From Pirellulales bacterium (GTDB taxonomy: Bacteria > Planctomycetota > Planctomycetia > Pirellulales > JAICIG01), in assembly GCA_025927475.1 (NCBI GenBank), contig JAICLL010000042.1, positions 1 through 40,265 on the forward strand: a stretch of DNA of 40,265 bases. Direction: 5' to 3'. Each line of letters opens with the position of its first letter. The first letter of the stretch is position 1. This document shows, in pieces, positions 21,701 to 36,700 of this stretch. A model generated the notes under the pieces. That model was not told the origin of the DNA. It worked only from the letters and a program-made list of their open reading frames with translations, and searched no databases. Position numbers and translations under genes: made by a program.

Positions 21701-24700
21701 GCCCGGCCAGATTGATCAGGCCATTGATCACCGTGGCTCCCGAATAATTTCCGAGGTTTGCGACCTGCACGCCGTTCTTCAAGAGCACCAGGCTCACGTT
21801 GGTCAGCGGCACGCCGCCGCCGGCGAGGTTTACCAATAGGGCGCCGTCCTGGAATACCGTGTCCGGGCTGTCGTCGCCGGAGGCGTCGGTAACCGACAGC
21901 GGCATCCTCGGAACGGCCAGACCGCGCACCACCCCACCCATGACCAGCGGCGCATGTTGCTTGTCGTAAACGTCAATCGTGGCGGCCGATCCATCGAGGC
22001 CGTAAGCCGCCTGAACATCGATGTCCGTGTTGTGCAAAACATTGTGGTCAGCATCGAGATGTTCAAATCCTGCTTCCGTGCCGCCGCCGCCAACATAGCC
22101 GATGTCGTCGATCCCATAATGGGTCAGCAACGCGAGACCGGTGCTGCTGCTCTGCAGGGTTTCGACGGCCGAACGAATGGCGGGAACGCCATAGACAAAC
22201 GTCGCGCCGTCTCCGGCGGCGGTGGGCACCCCGGCGTAGGTCGCGTAAAGGTACTGGTCGTCGGGACTCAGCGCGAGGTCCATCGGAAAGCCGGTGGGGA
22301 TGGCGCGCGTCGCCGCCACCGTCGTCCCGCCGGTAAAGGGAGTTTTGAACTGGATGACGCCGATGGTGCTGCCAGACGGTTCGTTGCCGATGCCCGACAA
22401 TTCAAAATGGTTATCATGGTCCTTGCTCGGCACGGTCACATCGGGAACGTTGAAACCACTGACGAAGGCGTACATGCCGTCGCTGGTCACGGCGACGGCG
22501 TCGGCGTTATGGACCGCGAATGTACTTGTGTCGAGATCGTAATTTGAGAACAGCAGCGACGTTGAGTCGATAAACGGCTGATCGAGCAGCGCAGCGAACG
22601 GCGATGGGGTCTCCGGAGCATCGTGCTCGGCGTTGTGGATCACGTTGAATCCATGGATGTCGTCGACGAAGTCGGTGAAAACCATGACCTCTGGGTCGGA
22701 CGTGGCGGTCACCGCGTCGGGCGCTTGACCCGGTGTTTCGATGGAAGGCCGCTGCTGCCAATGCGTCTTGCTGGTGGGGTCAAGATCGACCACGACGATA
22801 TGTCCCGGTCCCGGCGGCGTGGCAGGCAGGTGGGCCAGCGGATCGGTTGATCGGCTCGGCGCCGCGGCGAACAAACGCGTGCCATCGGCATTGATCGCGA
22901 TGCCGCGCAGCCCCAGGGGGGCGTCCTTCACGGCAATGACTTTGACGCAGGTGTTGTAGGTGTTGGAATTCGGATCGATGTCGATGACGTAAATCGATGG
23001 CCGCACGGCATCGGTGACATAGGCGTAGGCATCGGCGGCATCGATCACGATTTGCAACGGCGCGGCGCCCTTGGGAAGGGTGATTTGTCCCGATGCATTG
23101 TCGGCGCTGACCTCGCGCAGAGTCTCCGTGTCGATCACGGAAATTTTTTGACCGTCGGGCACGTCCCGCTGCGGGCCGGAGATCACATACGCCCGCGAAT
23201 TATCGTTGGTCGTCGCCACATAGCCTGGGAACGTACCGGGCGTGAGGGGAATTTGGGCCATCTCGGCGTTGAAATTCGGATTGGCGATAAACTGGCCCGG
23301 TTGATTGGGATTTGCCACCTGCGAGCGCGTGTCGAATGCGCCGACGGCGTTGTTGCCCGGTTCGGTGGCGAAGCCGTAATCACCGGCGGACGAATAGTGC
23401 GCGGCGGGATCGGACTCCAGACTTTCGTCAAAATTCCCGCGGGCTCCCGTCGTATCATCGAGGGCCATCGCTCGTTGAACGATAATTTGAGCCGTTCCCA
23501 AGGCGACCCCGGCTGGCACTTCGACCTGGATCTGCGTGGGATCAATGTAAGTGGCCTGCACGGACACATCCCGTCCGCCGGCTACTTGGAGCGCATTTGC
23601 GATGGTGGCATCACGGTCGCCCACCTGAAAGAGCACGTTGAGCGCATCGCTTCCATCGCCGAAGTGCGCTCCGGTAATCGTCAATAACGGATGTTGTAAA
23701 TCCGAGAGGTCGAGCGTCAGCGCGCTGATGCTGGGTGGGTCTTGGTCAAGGGCCGGTACATTAACGGCGACGTTGACGGTCGAGCCTCCTGGAACTACGT
23801 CCTCAGTCACGGGAGTCAGCACCACCGGGCCATGCTTGGGAATCGTTTCAAATGTCAACGTGTGTGGCCCCGGCGGTGATTCGAACGAGAACGTGGGATC
23901 GCCGTAAACGTGCCCTGCGACCGCCGTTCCGCCGCCAAGTGAGGTATAAAAGTCGATTTTCGTGCCCGCCTCAATGTACGGTGACGACAGCGAGACAACG
24001 CCATCGAGTTCGGCGGCGTCGGTCCAGTAACCAAAGATGTAGTCGCCCGATTCATCCAAGGTATCGAGCGAGGTCGTATGCGCGAGGCCGTCGCTTTCGA
24101 GTTCGCCCACCTCGCTCTCAAACCACACAGGGAAGGAATTGCCTTCCGCGTCAGGCAGAGAGCTGGCCTGATAGAAAACGACCTTCGTGCCGGCGGGCGC
24201 TGCGGCGGGAGCGGGCACGATGAGCTGTACGGGACGGGCCAGCGTGGCGGCGCCCAGGTCGAGATGAAACGCGCCCAGATAATGCAGCGCCCCCGGCAGG
24301 CCGAACGGCAGATCGCTCTGGGCCAGCGGCGTGATGCTCATGGTGGTGGCGGTGGTAACCGAGTTGGGCGCCACCATCACCAGCGAGCCGTCGGCGCCTT
24401 CGACGACGGCGCCGTCGGTTCCCACACTCACCGCGCCGGGCGTCGGTGCAACCACCTTGATCGGCACCGTGGCCTCGCCGGGACCATTGATCACCGTGAT
24501 CGTTGCTGTGCCCGCGGCACCCGCCGTGACCATGCCATCGGCGCTCACCTGCACGATGCTGGGATTGCTGGTGAAGTAGAGCGTGCCGCTCGCGGCCGGA
24601 GTCAGGTCAATCTGCTGTTGCAACGAGACGTCGAGCTGGTGCGCGCCCACGTACTCGGCCAGCGTCTCGGAGGTGAGCGACGTTTGCAGGCCGAGATAAT

Positions 24701-27700
24701 ACAGGTCTTGCGACTGGGGATCGAAAGGCACGCCCGCCGTAGCCGCGGTCGCGGCCTGCAAGCCGTGGCTGGAGATGGTGATCACCGCGCTGCCGTCGGC
24801 AATGCCAAGCACCTGCCCGGCGGCATTTACCTGCACGATGGTCGGGTCGCTCGATTGGAACGTGACGTACGACGCGGGCAGCACCACGCCGGGCTGGTCG
24901 GCGAAGTCGCCCACAGCCACCAGCGTTTGTGTGTCGCCCACGTCGAGTCGCGGCTCGCGCTTCTGAAAGTCGAGGTTGACCAGCGCCGCCGTGCTGACGC
25001 TCACCGACACGGTATCGACCGGGGAATCGCTGTAGCCGTCGTCGGCCTGAAATTGGAAGCTGGCCGCTCCCGCGTAGCCGGGCGAGGGAACAAAGGTGGC
25101 CGTGTGGCCATCGGCATTGAGCGTGGCCGTGCCGTCGGCGGCGCCGACAATGCGGAAATAGATCGGGTCGTTCTCGGGGTCGGTCGCCAGGGCGGCCAGG
25201 TCGACGGTGGTCGGCAGGTCCTGATGGGTGAGCGCCTGCCCGGCGGTAACCACGGGCGGCCGATTGGCCGCGAAGCCTAGATCGCTGGCAAACAGTTGCT
25301 GATCTGAGGCGCCGACGACGCCGTCGAGGTCGGCGTCGGCGCCCACGAGGTAGTTCGACTGGCCGGCGGAGGCGCCCAGCGCCGCGGCGATCTGCAAACC
25401 ATCGGCGCCATCGACCGCGCCGTCGGCGTTAGCGTCGCCCGCGGCATAGAGCCGCAGCGTGTAGCTGCCGGAGGTGCCGTTGGCGCCGGCGAGTTCGAGC
25501 AATTGGAGCCCCTCGCTGGTTACACGAAATAGCGCATAGGCCACGCCCGAAGACGATCTGGTTTCGAGCGCTGTGAGGCCGGCGATCTGCGGCACGGCCG
25601 GCTGCAACGCGCTGCCGGCGGCGGCGGTTACTTCGACGCCCAGGAACACGCCGCCCGACGCGGTCGCTTGCAGCTCCGAGGCGCGGAACACCAGCGAATA
25701 GCGGTCGGCGCCGCCGGCGGCGAGCGAGCCGCTTTGAGTTTGCGTCAAAAACTCGCCCGACCCGCCCAGGTCGGCGGTCAGCGGCAGCGTGGAAACGGTC
25801 GAGCCGTATTGCACAATCATATTGCCGGCCGACGGCGAGACGATGACGTCAAGCAGATGAGAGTCGCCCGAATAGGCGTAGCGGCTCGATTGGCCCAGCG
25901 TCAGATTTCGAGCGGAGAAGAGATCGCCGTTGGCATCACGGGTGTAGATTACGTGCGTGCCATCGGCGGCAATCAGGCCGCTAATTTGGCCGGCGCTGTC
26001 GTGCTCGAATTGCAGCATGTCGCCATTGCCGGCGACAATGCCGCTATCGCTAAAGGCAAGCCGCACGCCGCTGGGCAGCGTTTCGTCGAGCACCTGACCT
26101 GAAGCGTCAAGGTCGTACACCGTGCCATCGGCGGCGGTCAATAGATAGGCGGGGCCGCTGAACTGGTCGCTGGCCGGATTGTAAGGGGCGGCGGTTTGCA
26201 GGTCGTACAGCCGGTCGCCGGCGAGCGTGAGCACGCCGCCGGCCGAGCTTAGCGTGTAGCTGACGCCCGAATCGGCCCTCCAGCCGGGCGTGTAATAGGT
26301 GATGCCGGCTTGGGGATGGGCCACCGGCGCGAACGTGTAGCCCGGCCTGCTGCCATCGGGAAGCGTCAAATAGAGCCGTGTGCCCACCCGCAACGGACTA
26401 TAGACGCCCAGATCTTCATCGCCCGTCGAAGGCACGTTGACCTGGAGATTGAAATCGCGATTCACCAATCGCCAGCCGGCGGCCAGCGAACCTGGCTGGT
26501 CTTTTTCCAGCGAATCATATTGGCGCTGGATGGCGACGTTCGCGCCGTCAAGATTCACGGTCAGGTCGGTCTCGGTGCGCAGGTACTGGGTGGGCTTGGC
26601 TGCGGTATCGGCCTCGACCACGATCTGCGTCTGGCTCACACGGCCGCTGATGTCGGCGGCAGTGAGGCGCAACTGGTAAAAGCCGTTGGCGAGCTTGCTG
26701 GGGTCGAAGGTGGCCAGGGTGCCGCTGAGGGGCGACTCGCCACTGGCAATAGTCGTAAAGTCGTCGCTGCCCAATGGCGCCTGCTCGAGCGTCCAAGTGT
26801 CGAGGTTCGCACTGCCCACCGTGCCAATGATATTGGTGAGCGATGCCAATTTCGCATAGGTCAGCCGTGAACTGAGCGAAACGCTCGGCGGCGTCGCATT
26901 GCTGGGATCGGCCACCTTGAGCACCGTCGTGTACTGCCCTGTCAGCCCGTCGGCGTCGGTGGCTGCGGCCACAATCGACACTTTGCCGGGCGCCATCGGC
27001 GTGAATGTGGCGCGGCCTTGGCTGTCGACGGTCACCGGCTGCCCGGCCATCGTCAGCGTGAGGTTGACAATCGGCGCCACGCTCGTGGCTACGGCGTGGA
27101 CCAGCACCGACTGACCCGGCGCCGCCGGAAAGCTGGGCGTCAGCACCACCAACACCTGCGGAGCGACCGGCGTGATGGCGGCCCGCAGCAAGGCCGGCTG
27201 GCTGGTCGTCAGCTCGCCATCGGAAACGGAAAACGTTACCACATAATCGCCGGTTTGCGCCGGGCCGGGCGTCCAATGGAACAGCCCGGAGGCGGGATTG
27301 AGCGTCGCGCCTTGGGGCAGCCCATTGGCGGAATAGGTCAGCGTGTCGCTCGCATCGGAATCGGCGGCCACCAGCGAGAACGATAGCGCTTGCCCGACCA
27401 CCGCCGTGTGGTTCGATACCATTAGCGTCGGCGGACGATCGACATTGTCGACGTGGATTTGCACGGCCAGCGTGTCGCTCAAGCCGCCGGCATCCTGCAC
27501 GCTAAAGTTGACCATATAATCGCCAGCCTGCATGTAGCTGGGAGTCCATTGGAACTGCCCAGACGCCGTGTTGAGCTGCGCGCCATCGGGCAAGCCCGAA
27601 ACAGCGCTGTACGTCAGGTGGTCGCCGTCGGGGTCGTTGGCCGCCACGGCGAACTGCAACAGCGTGCCTTCGCGGGCCGACTGCGGGTAGAGCGGCACGA

Positions 27701-30700
27701 ACCGCGGGGCCTGATTGACCGGCGCCACCTGAATGGCGATCGTCGCCGAGCTGGAGAGATTGCCATCGCTGGCGGTAAATACGATGCCGTTATAAGAGCC
27801 CGCCTGGCCGAAGCTGGGCGTCCAGCGAAGAACACCGGCGACAGAATCGAACGCAGCGCCGGCAGGCAGGTGCGCGGCGCTATAAGTGATGGCGTCGCCG
27901 TCAGCATCGGTGGCTTGCAACGGCACCGCCAGTGTCTGCCCCTCGGCCACGGTCTGATCTGCCACAGGCGCCAACACGGGCGCCGAGTTCGATGTACGAA
28001 CCACAAAATGCACGCTCTGCTGGTCCGCCGCGGGCGCCGCCGCGCCGTTGTTGCCGTTGTCAGTCACCTCGAACACGATCGGAGATTGGCCGACATCGGC
28101 CGCTTGCGGCGTCCAGGTGACGACCGCCTGCCCGTAGACGCTGCTGGGCGTCAGGGTGGCTGTGGCCGGCAATCCCAAGGCGCTGAATGTGAGCGGGTCT
28201 TGATCGTTGTCAGTCGCTTGCAGCGTGAATTGCAGCGTCTGACCGACCACGGCCACTTTGTCGCCGATCGGCGCCAAGTGCGGCGGCTCGTTGGGCGAGT
28301 TCACCGTGAGCACGAAGGTCTGCGAGCTCGAGAGAACGGCGTAGCGGCCGTTGCCATCGCCATCATCGGTGGCGGTGACGGTGATCGTATAATTGCCGCC
28401 GTCGTCGAGCGTGGGGGAGAACTGGAACTGGCCATTGCCACCGCCCTGGTCGACAAACGTGGCGAAGCGCGGCAGACCGCTGACCGACAGCGTCAGCGGA
28501 TCGCCATCCGGGTCGGTGGCCGCAACCGCCAGTGACGAGCTCATATCGTGATCGAGGGAAACATTGGCGATCGGCGGTACTTGCGGCGCACGATTAACAT
28601 TGAGCACCGTGATCGGAACAGTGATGCTGCTGGTGAGCGGCGCGCCCGTGCCATCGCCGTCGTTGGTGGCGGTGAACGTCACCTGGTAGACGCCGGCGTC
28701 GCTGTTGCCGGTTGGCCAATCGAAGATCGCCGTCTGCGGATCGAAGCTGGCGCCGCTGGGCAGGCCGCTGGCGGTGTAGGTGATCGTGGGTTGCGTGCCT
28801 TCGAGCGGAGTTAATGTTCCTTCGGGCATGCGGTCTGGCGCGGCGAAGCCAGGGTTGTTCGGATCGAACGCGAAGGCGCGGAAATACAGGTGCTGGCCTT
28901 CAGCCACCCGCCACGCGCCGAGATTGTCGAACTGCGGCGGCGCGTTGACATTCAACACCGTGATCGTGGTGGTCACGGTCGTCGATAAGGCGCCGTCGCT
29001 CACCGTGAACGGCACCTGGTAGACGCCGTGCTGATCGTAGTCCGGCGTCCAATCGAAAAGGCCGGTGTGGGGATCGAGCCGCGCTCCGCCGGGCAGGAAG
29101 TCGCTGGTGTAAGTCAACGCCACGCCCGGCGCACCGCTCGCCGCTAGTGCGATGTGCACCGATTCTCCCTCGGTCACCGTGCGGTCGGCGGGGCGCAGCA
29201 AAGTCGGCGGCTGAGGCGTGGGCGAAATGACGAGCGTGGTCGTCTCGCTGATCTGGTGCAATCCGTCGCTGGCGGTGAACCGGATCGCCGGATACTCCCC
29301 CGCCTGGCCTGTGGCGGGCGTCCACGTCAGCGTTTGCGTGCTCTGATCGAACAGCGCACCCGGCGGCAGGTTGTCGGCCGAATAGATCAGCGAGTCGCCC
29401 TCCGCATCGGTGGCATGCGGCGTGATGCTCACGGGCTGCCCTTCCTGGCCGTGGGTGGTGGCGGGCAGCGGATCGAACACCGGCGGCTGATTGACCCCGC
29501 TGACCGCAACCGAAAAGCTTTGAGTGGTGTGCGCCCCGCGAGCATTGTAGGCCTCTACTACCACATTGGCGTTGGCCGGGCTGCCGGCGGCGGGCGTCCA
29601 AGCGATTCCCCCGCTTTGGCCGTTGATCGCCATGCCGCTCGGCCCGCTGTACAAGACGTAGCTCACCGAGCCGCCGTCTGGATCGTGCGCAGCCACTTGA
29701 TATTGATAAGGCTGGCCGACCGCGGCGGTTTCGATCGGTTGCGAGTCAAAGATGGGCGACAGATTGGGAGCGGGCATCGCCAAGGCCCCGGCCTTAAAGG
29801 CCAGCCGCAACGACGAGGGATCATAAAAGGTGATCGTCATCGGCACGGTCGTTTGGCCATTCGCAAACACACCGTTCGTCAGCGCGCTGCTCAAATCGAG
29901 CCACCAGTCGCCGGACGGCTGCTGTCCCAGCGGCGACTGCACCTGCGCGTCGGTCGGATTGAGCCCGGTGATTCGCAGCATCAACGGCGCGAGCAAGTCG
30001 TAACCGCTATTGTTGGTCACGGTCACGTCGTAGCTGATGGTGTGCGCGGCCGCGCTGGCGCGGGCGTTCATAAAGCGAACGGGCGTCTGCGGCGTGACAT
30101 CGAGAATCGCCTGGAAATCGCTGCGGAAAGCCGCCACCAGTGGCAGCGAATTGGCGCCGACAATGTTCGTGCTTACCGAAAGCGCGTAATGGTCGGCCGC
30201 GATGCCGTTGAACGCCAATAATGCGGTGTGGCTCGGCGCATCATAGGTGACCGAGTTGACCGCAATCGGGCCGCTGTTGTCGCCGGTGAGCGTGTAATTG
30301 GCCGGGTTGGTCACCGAGTGGGCGTCGGTCGGGACGCCCGCGTACATGTCTTCATCGAAGGTGACGCTGATCGTGCCCATCGGCAGCGACACGACGGCTT
30401 GCGGCGGTGGGTTGACGGCCGCCACCCGCGCCGGCCGCGTCGGGCTGAGCACGTCGATTTCGTGCGATTGGCTGAGGAATACGCGGCCATCGGCGCTGGT
30501 CTTCAGCTCGTCGCCGCGCGTGCCGCCGCTGGCGACGGCGATCACCTGCAACGTGGCCACGTCGACCAGGTCGAGCTCGCTGCCGGCGCCGCCCGGCGCC
30601 GCCTCGTCGTGCGAAATAAACAACAGCCCGTCGAGTTTGCTGCCCGGCACGCCGAAGGCGATCGAGTCGACATCGGAAGTGAGCTGCAACATGACTTGCG

Positions 30701-33700
30701 GGCTGTTGCTGGGCAGCATGAAGCGGACGACGTCGTTGGCATGCTGCGGCCAGGCCGCGGCCCACAGTGTGCCATCGTCGGCGAAGGCCAGGCTGCCCAC
30801 GCGCAAATCGGAAAAGTGCCGAAACGTGTGGCTGGTGGTGTTGAAAATCTCGATACCGTGGCCGGAGGAAATGTAGATATCCCCCGTGTTCGGCTGAATG
30901 GCCAGACTTTGCGTCAAGCCGTCGCCATATTGGCCGATGATTGCCCCGGTGTGCGGATCAACCTCCAACAGCGGCCCGCCGCCGGTCGTGGCCCAAAGAT
31001 TCCCGGCCGCGTCGAGCGCCAGGTCGTAAATCGGCTCAGAGAGTGTGGCCAGCGGCGCCCCGGCCTGACCGCCGCCGCCTCCGAACACGAGCAACTCGTT
31101 GCGAGCCGGGCCGCCGCTGGCCAGCAGCGAACCATCGGGCATCGGCAACAAAGCCAACGGGCCGATTCCGGCTTCGCTCTGCGCAATGCCGGTGCCAAAC
31201 GCTTGGGCCGTAAACGGCAGCAACAGCTTTTGGAACTCCGAGGGGCGGTTGGTAGGCGTCGGCGCCGGAATCGCCTGCTGCGCTTGAACGAACAGCGGGT
31301 TCGTCGATGTGCCGCTGGGCTGGGCAGGCGCGCCAAGATCGACCGAAGTGCTGGCCACGCTCGGCAAGCTGCCCAGATCGGCTTGCGAATCGTCGCTGGG
31401 CACCGCCTGACCGATGGCCGGTGGCTGCTCGTGGTTGCCGGCATTGTCGGTGGCCAGCGCCAAAAACTCATAGGTGTGTCCCGGCTGGCCGTTATACACG
31501 CCTGAGTTGTCGGTGGTCTGGTCGAGCCAGATGGTATAGTCGCCGCCGTCTTGCGAGACGTAGACGGTCGCGCTTTTGACGCCCGACCCGCCGCTGTCGT
31601 CGATGGATTTCCACGAGACCTGGTAGTCGGAACTGCCCGGCGAGACCGGCGTGGCGGTTAAGGTAGTCGTGGGCGCGACGCCATCGACCATCTGCGTCAC
31701 CTGGTTGCTCACCAGCGGGGCCGAGGTGTTGAAGAAGACGCGGGCCTGCGCGTTGATCTGCACGCCCGTGGCCAGGCCTTGGCTGGGGGCCGCGCTGTAG
31801 CTCACAAACCCTTCGCCTGCCCCCGCGGCGTTATCGGGCAGCAGCAATCCTTTCGTCGAATCCTGAATCACCTCACCGGTCGTCGGATCGATCGCCTGCA
31901 ACAGCCAGGTGATCGCGCCCGACGTGACGTCGATGCCGGCGCTGACCCTTAGAATGAAACCCCTCGATTGCGTAAAATCGAAATCTCCCTGAAACGAACC
32001 GAGCCCGCTCGGAATATGTACTTGCAAGTCGCCGAGCTGCAGGTCGCCAAGTCGAAAACTGCGTGGATCGAGATTCGGATCGAGTTGCTCGACGATTTGC
32101 ACTTGCGCCACCGCCGATGAAGCCGTCGGCCCATTGGCGAAGCGGATGGTGTACGGCAGCGCTTGGCCCGCCGGCACAAACTGCTGCGTGCCGACCCCCA
32201 ATGGCCCCGTCAAGGTGGCCAGGCCCGGCGCCCCCGTCTGCTCGAAAAACATCGAAAAATCGGTGGCGGCGACCGTCACCAAATTCGCATTTTCGGGATG
32301 CGTCGCATCGACGTCGTTGTTGTCGTCGTAGTCGTTCTGGTACGGGACGTAGACATTGAACGCCTCGAAATGCGTCGGCTGCGTCTGGTGCAGATCGAAG
32401 GCACTGGCGGGCGGCGGAGCGGCTACGTAGTAATTGCCGCCGCCGTCCTCATCGATCGTGTCGACACCGAAACTGTTATAGGGCGTCGTCAGCGTAGGAT
32501 TGTCGCCGTACCACTGGCGCACTTGCGCAAAAAACTGCACCAGGTTTCCGTTGGTGATGATCTGCTTGCCGGCCGGTCCGGCAAGAATGCCGGCAGCCAA
32601 CGTCGATGTGAGGCTGGCCACCAGCGGATTATCGCGCACCTGGGGCGGCTGATCGACTGGCCGCAGCAAGCCCGCCTGCGTAAGCGCGGTCAGATAGAGA
32701 TCGGTCCAACTGCCGGCATCGGCGGCCAGAATTTGCAGCGAGGTCGAGGCCGTCGGGTCGTTCAAAATCGCTTGGCGCAATTGCCCGGCCTGCTGCGTCT
32801 GCTGCGCGATAAACTCGCTGGCGGTCAGCGGCGTGGCCGAGGCCATGATGTGGAACGCGAACGCGGTCTGGCTGGGCGGGTTCTCTTTTGCGTCGGGCGG
32901 AACTCCGTCGGGATAAGTCTGAACCATGAAGCTCAGTCCCACGTTCGACTTGTCGGCCAGGTCGATGGCGTAGCCCGGCGCCACGTTCTCGCCGTCGGTG
33001 TCCACGATCGAGCTTAACTGCGCCCAGGGAACATCGCCCAGGTTGGGTTGGCCCGACAGGTCGGTGTTCATCGCCAGGCGGCGATATTGATTGGGCTGCG
33101 GATAGGGGCCGGCAATGCCGTCGATTTCCGGGATGCCATACTCGAACTGCACGTACGGAATATCGACGTTCGTCGAGTTTTGCAGCGTGAAGCCATACAG
33201 CCCGCTATCACCCGCCTCCAATACCCGCGGGCCGCCCAGGCCCACCGTGACGTCGGGCGGCAAGGTCCGCTCGACCAGGTAGCGATACGGCGCGAACACC
33301 GATGTGCCGTTGGGATTAATGACCTCGACGTCGTATAGCCCATGCGGCGCGTTGCTCAGATCAAAAATGGCCACAATCCGCGTGGCATCGACCACCTGGT
33401 AACTCACCGGTTCGTATTCGGCGATGCCCGGCCGGATAAATTTGACGATCGCCTGCGGGTCGAACTGGGCGCCGAGAATCGAGGTCGTCACATACTTGCT
33501 GTCGCCACCGTCGTCGGGCGTGACATCGGTAATCTCTAGCGGCAGTGTCTGGGCAAGCAAAGTCACCGCGGTGTCGGTCGCCGGCTCTGATTGGCCGTGG
33601 ACGAGCAGGTAATATGTGCCGGCCATCGTCGAGGGGATGATCGCGTATTGATTGGCTTGCAACGCGCCTTGATAGATGGCATCGTAGGCCGAGCCGCTGG

Positions 33701-36700
33701 GCAGTGCGTTGTAGCGCAGATAGATTTCGTTCGAGGCATTCGCGTTGGACGAAGTCAAATCGACGCGCAGCGTTTGGCCTTGGGCGACGGTGATCTGATA
33801 CAGCCGGTCTTCGCCTGCGTTCAGCGTGGTCGCCAGAGGAACCCCGATCTGCAGCGCGGGCACGCTAACCTGCAGCAGGTCGGCCGAAGCAGTCGTGTTG
33901 TTCGACTCGTTGCTTTCATGGACGTCGTTGAAAATGTCGGTCCGCACAATGATGCGGTATTGGCCGGGGGGCGCCGCCGGCATGTTGACGTCTAAGTTCG
34001 ATGTGTAGCTGTCGCCCGGCGGAAGCGTGCCGCTGAACCCCACGTGGCCCAGCAGCGTATCGCCGATGTCCCAGGTGGCGTCGCTCGAGAGATAGACCGA
34101 ATCGGTCCAACTGCCACCGGCGGCATACACGCCGATATTGTCGACGGTCCACTGTAGCTCGACCGGCTCGCCCGACTGCGCCGAGGAAGGCACGACCAGC
34201 GAATTGACCTGCAGGTCGGAGGGGGGCGGCTGGTCGATGACCAACGGCGCCGCGGTTGCGCGCGAGTTATTGTGCTCGCTGTCTCCCTCGAAGACGTTGC
34301 CTCGCGGGGCGTAAGGCAAGCTCGGCGGATCGGTGATGACAAATACGTACCACGAACCGATCAGATCGCGCGGGGCACGAATGGTAAGCGTGTTTTGATA
34401 GCTCGCGCCGGCTTTCAGCCCACCGGAATGGTTGAGCGAAGAGGTCGAACTGACGAGGTAAGAACCAAGATAAAGATCACCCGAATCGAGGTTCTGATCG
34501 CGCGACAAAAAGATCTGATCGCCCCACGACGATTGCCGGTCCGGCGTATCGCCGCCGCCCACATTGGCGACGGTGTAGGCGACCGTGAACGATTGCCCGG
34601 TGAGCACGTGGTCAGGCTGCGTGGCGTCGGGGCCTTGCGCCGTCACCGAGGTTACCTGCAAGTCGGGCGGGACCGTGAGCACCACGGATAACGGCGCCGA
34701 GGTGATGTTGTTGCCCTCGCCTTGAAACTCTTGAACGCGGGCCAGAAACGAATCGGAGCCGTCGCCGTAAACGCCCGGCGTGGTCGCCAAACCCTGCAGG
34801 TTCGAGTCAGTGAAGACCACCAGGTACCAGTTGCCCGAAATGCCGTCGGGCAGCCGCACATTCAGCGTCGTCGTGTAAGAATCGCCCGACTTCAAAACCG
34901 AATTATGACCGCTGTTGCCCAGGTCGTAAGCATCGCTGCCCAGCGACGGCGAGCGCGAGAGATAAACGCGATCGATCCAGTACGATTGCCGCGTGTCGCG
35001 ATTGCCGGTGTTCGTCACGGTCCAAGTGACCGGAATCGTGTCGCCCGAATTCGGCGGCGTCGACGGGACCACGAGTCCGGTTACTTTCAGATCGGCCTCG
35101 CGGTAGATAACCGGCAGCGCGCCGCCACCGACGTTGTTCGTGGCATCTTCGTACGCGCGGGAGCCGAAGTAACCGCGGCTGGAATCGTTATCGCTCGCGT
35201 GGGTGTCTGTCGTCCCGCGCGGGTCGGTGACGACGTAAACATAGTACGTTTGTGGATTGGCATCGGTTCCGCCAATGCCGGGGGGCAGCGTGAACGATTG
35301 CGTCTGGGTATAGCTCTGCCCATTGGCCAGCGGCTGGTCGTTGCTGTGCGTAAACTCGCCCACCAGGCGATCGCGGCTTACGTCGAGGGTCGGATAGGCC
35401 GACCAGTAGACGTCGTCGACCCAATAGCGAGTGCCCGGCCACACCGCCTCACCATCATTCGTCACGGTCCAGGTTACCGAGGTTTTTTCGCCCGAATCAT
35501 TGGGGGCTGCGGCCGTGACCGAGCTCACTTGCAAATCGGCCGGAGGCAGCGGTGTGACGTGGGTGGCCGCGGAGCTCACGTTGTTGTTGCCATAGGGGCC
35601 TTCCCACGAGCCGCCTGTATTGCAGACCACAATGACGTATTGCCCGGAAATTTCGGGCGAAAGCTGAAACGTTTGTTGCGCCGTGTAGCTCGCTCCGCCG
35701 GCGACGACGCCGTCGTGCCGCACTGTACCCAGGAACCATTGCCTGGCCCCTGGGGCGTTGAGCGTCGGTTGCGTCGATAGAAACACCTGGTCGTATAGCG
35801 TCACATCGTCGGTGGCGCTGGCGCCTTGGTTCGATACTGTCCATTGCACTTGGTACGAGTCGCCGCCGACCGCGGTCGCCTGCGGAACGATCGAGCTGAC
35901 GACCAGATCGGGCGGGGGCGTCAGCAACACCGTGATCGGGCGGGCTTTGTAATTGTCGTTGTTCTGCTCGTTCGGATCGTCGGGATTGATGTTGACGTCC
36001 AATTCGCTCTTGAGCACCTGGTTGTACGAATCGGCCCAAGGCGTGATGTAGTATTGGCCTGAGATGTGCTTTGGCAGCGTGACGGTGGTCGTCACCGAGT
36101 AACTTTGCGGCGGCGTGAGCACGCTCGGATCGGTACCCAGCCCGCCGCTGTGCGGGACGGTGGCCAACAAGATGTCGCCTTTGAACGGATCGGGACGCTT
36201 CGGGTCGCGGGTCAACCAAATCGTATCGGTCCAGTTGTCGATGTTTGTATCGCCCACGCCCCGATTGGAAACGGTGTATTGCACCGAGACGCTCGAGCCG
36301 TCAAACGCCTGGTCTGGCGCCGCGACATCGTGGGCCACCAGATCGGCCGGGGGCCGCGGGGTAATGGTAATCGGGGCCACCACCGTGTTGTTGCCGCCAT
36401 TGGGGTACTCATTGATTGCGCCGTTGGCATTGGTTTGGACAATGATGTACTCGGGTCCCGCGGCGCGATCGGGAATGGCAAGATTCGCGGCGCTGGTTTG
36501 GTAAGTCTGCCCCACGCCCAAGGCCGACTGATTGGCGAAACTGCCCAGGAGAATCGAGCCTCCGTCGATCTGGTTGTCGAGCGACAAATACACGTTGTCG
36601 GTCCAGTGTCCGTCGGCCGGCGCCGGGCCTTGGTTAATCACCGTGAAACTGATGGAAATTGCGCCCCCGGCCTGACCCGTGCCGGGCACGGAAAGCGATG

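Noticed and set aside
25810..26590. RHS toxin or contact-dependent inhibition module
   Set aside because: No complete YD-repeat shell, no hypervariable toxin tail and no immunity gene; it continues into dockerin and Ig-like modules.
24078..31505. Several forward frames of 350-425 residues
   Set aside because: All are antisense to the giant gene's repeat arrays and share its Arg/His/Gly-rich shadow composition.
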